Positions 30,527 through 31,778 of a stretch of DNA of 31,778 bases are shown one piece after another. This DNA comes from Bacillota bacterium (GTDB lineage Bacteria; Bacillota; Clostridia; Christensenellales; UMGS416), in assembly GCA_023410875.1 (NCBI GenBank), contig JAEYPH010000087.1, positions 1 to 31,778 on the forward strand. The letters are read 5' to 3'. Positions within the stretch are counted from its first letter, which is position 1. Every line of letters begins with the position of its first letter. Both the position numbers and the translations under genes were made by a program. The notes below the pieces were generated by a model. The model ran no database searches. It was given only the letters and a program-made list of their open reading frames with translations, and was not told the origin of the DNA.

Positions 30527-31228
30527 TTATTCCAAGGCTTCCTCGATGAAAGCCAATGAAAGCGTGATGAAGATGAAGGCTTGCATGCCCGTGTGGAACA
30601 GCGTGAAGAACGAGGAAGCCAGGGCCGGCGCAATGATGGGCGCCACGCTCATGATGAGTTCCATGATGACCAGGCCGCCCAGCAGGTTGCCAAACATTCG
30701 GCAGGCCAGCGACACCGGTATCGCGATGTCCACGACCAGCTTGATGGGCGCGATGATCGGCGTGGGGTGACCGAAGCTCTTGATCCTGCCCCACACGCCT
30801 TTCTTGCGATAGGCAAAGAAGCGGATGAGCACGAAGGTGACCAGCGCAAAGGCAGCTGTCTCATTGATATCCGAGGGCGCCGGGCGCAGCACGCCAAGGC
30901 CCACCAGCTCTAGCAGACCATTGATGCCGATGAACGCCGCCAGTGTGAACATGTAAGGCCCCAGCGCCTCGCCCGTCGAGTCGCCGACCTTGGAGTTCGT
31001 ATAGTTTTGCATGGCCTCCACAATGAGTTCAATAATGTTCTGCAGGCCCTTGGGCTTTTCCGTAAAGCGTCGGAACACAAACAGCCGCACAAGAAGAGCC
31101 AAAACGATGAGGATCACCGTTGAGATCAGCGCCGTCACCATCGTGTTATAGATGGGCATGCCGCCAAAGAGCGGGATGCTCTGCGGCAGTCTGCCCCATT
31201 CTTCTGGTAAAATGCTCAGTTCTTCCAT
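30527..31228 (-). CDS. atpB: ATP synthase a subunit
   Basis: A 233-residue membrane subunit forming the ion half-channels beside the c-ring. Five or six helices are visible. The essential arginine lies in SLACRMFGNLLGG (consensus RLFGN), the equivalent of E. coli Arg210. GPYMFTLAAFIGINGLLEL and the C-terminal FTLFHTGMQAFIFITLSLAFI are typical. It starts six bases after the stop of the atpI-like gene and 34 bases before atpE, so it is co-transcribed. Confidence 0.95.
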   Translation of the reverse strand: MEELSILPEEWGRLPQSIPLFGGMPIYNTMVTALISTVILIVLALLVRLFVFRRFTEKPKGLQNIIELIVEAMQNYTNSKVGDSTGEALGPYMFTLAAFIGINGLLELVGLGVLRPAPSDINETAAFALVTFVLIRFFAYRKKGVWGRIKSFGHPTPIIAPIKLVVDIAIPVSLACRMFGNLLGGLVIMELIMSVAPIIAPALASSFFTLFHTGMQAFIFITLSLAFIEEALE

Positions 31229-31234
31229 ACTCTC

Positions 31235-31480
31235 TCACTTCCACCGGTTGCCTAGAATCGGCAGCGCAATGGCGGTAACCACCATTCCTGCCGCTCCATA
31301 GAGCAACCCCACAGGATATACCACCATAACGACCGCCAAAAACAAAAAACCCAGCAAGATCCTTTGAACAATGTACACGGCGGCCAGGTGCGACTTACCT
31401 CCGTGGAAAACCCGCCTTCCCAGCCAATATTGTACCCCGCCCAGGAGAATCCCCAGCAGTACAAAAGCCGCTTTCAGCAT
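31235..31480 (-). CDS. atpI: AtpI-like membrane protein
   Basis: An 81-residue protein with three hydrophobic segments (about 3-20, 34-55 and 57-74) and a basic loop between the first two. It sits first in the ATP synthase operon, just before atpB, the usual place of AtpI, which helps assemble the c-ring or supply Mg2+. Sequence conservation in this family is low, so the assignment relies mainly on position and topology. The ATG at 31480 has a weak GGAtGGAA site. Confidence 0.65.
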   Translation of the reverse strand: MLKAAFVLLGILLGGVQYWLGRRVFHGGKSHLAAVYIVQRILLGFLFLAVVMVVYPVGLLYGAAGMVVTAIALPILGNRWK

Positions 31481-31507
31481 GGTTCCATCCGAAAATACAT
31501 ACGAGAC

Positions 31508-31536
31508 AGTCTAGACCTTTTTGACAGTATTTGCAA
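31508..31536 (-). promoter_or_regulatory. Possible promoter of the ATP synthase operon
   Basis: On the minus strand: TTGCAA (31531-31536), 17-bp spacer, TAGACT (31508-31513), four of six matches in each box. It is the best candidate in the 170 bases before atpI. No terminator separates it from the genes, and the rest of the interval to 31647 shows nothing else. Confidence 0.4.
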
Positions 31537-31647
31537 GATGAAAGAATTGCGCTCGTTTCTGTGATTTTTAACATAGGCGCGGGACAAAATATGACCGCCA
31601 TGGGGATAATACAAACTTCCGGCTGAACGGCTGACCAGTAGGCTAAG

Positions 31648-31776
31648 TTAACACGTAAATTCCCAAAGTAAGTACCACAGTAGGAAGGCAGTAGAGTTTA
31701 CCTTGAAAAACGACCGGAACTCAATATGAGAAACGATAAATAATGAAGCAAAAATGCAATACAGATTGTCTGTGTT
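31648..31776 (-). pseudogene. Possible C-terminal fragment of an unknown protein in the right repeat
   Basis: On the minus strand a frame enters from the contig edge, runs 42 codons through the repeat and ends at a TAA four bases inside its inner boundary. The residues are hydrophobic and aromatic and include SHIEFRSFFKVN. It could be the end of a gene carried by the repeated sequence, such as a transposase, but I do not recognise it. The left copy reads on into unrelated sequence without a nearby stop, so chance is also possible. Confidence 0.3.
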
Positions 31777-31778
31777 AT
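31652..31778. repeat. Right copy of 127-bp terminal inverted repeat
   Basis: Exact reverse complement of bases 1-127. It lies beyond the ATP synthase promoter and reaches the last base of the window. The identity stops precisely at 127 bases. Confidence 0.95.

Noticed and set aside
31521..31545. Perfect TTGACA on the plus strand near the right end
   Set aside because: No -10 box at 16-18 bp spacing and no gene downstream before the contig end.

Overview
The window looks like one complete contig from a GC-rich, endospore-forming member of the Bacillota (Clostridia-like). The evidence is spoIIR, sleB, ypeB and an alpha/beta-type SASP, the ctsR-mcsA-mcsB-clpC heat-shock operon, a long-form HPF, strong Shine-Dalgarno sites and a Firmicutes-ordered ATP synthase operon. 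I cannot resolve family or genus. The first and last 127 bases are exact reverse complements. That length equals a common de Bruijn k-mer size, so the contig probably breaks at both ends in the same multi-copy sequence.

Layout. 1-4000: corA and a KimA-type K+ permease, both on the minus strand. 4000-6990: a forespore cluster (spoIIR, sleB, ypeB, SASP), apparently started from a sigma-F/G-like promoter. The 57-codon SASP gene is short and easily missed. 7000-11450: a RarD-type permease (plus strand), hpf, a MerR regulator, tRNA-Val(CAC), a class II Fic protein and a small zinc-ribbon protein. 11500-16040: ctsR-mcsA-mcsB-clpC behind a perfect CtsR operator. 16140-22330: a sugar or polyol catabolic cluster (TIM-barrel isomerase/epimerase, Gfo/Idh/MocA dehydrogenase, DeoR regulator, SorE-like dehydrogenase), continuing with almost no gap into a lipoprotein and an atypical protein kinase. 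22510-24760: two tandem paralogous secreted peptidoglycan-binding proteins (plus strand). 24775-31540: the ATP synthase operon atpI-B-E-F-H-A-G-D-C, with a translationally coupled Nudix hydrolase at its end.

Most notable. (1) Four intergenic copies (A-D, all on the plus strand) of a roughly 220-nt element share a series of hairpins with A-rich linkers, similar loops and compensatory stem changes. This looks like an unrecognised repeated structured RNA family. (2) The ATP synthase delta subunit has only 72 residues, corresponding to the C-terminal domain; the alpha-binding N-terminal domain is absent. (3) The twin peptidoglycan-binding proteins share a C-terminal domain I do not recognise, with conserved HGST and CIHF motifs. 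(4) An atypical kinase and a lipoprotein sit at the end of a sugar operon.

All assignments were made by reading sequence and translations by eye. No database search or folding program was run, and start sites were chosen from Shine-Dalgarno spacing and promoter positions.
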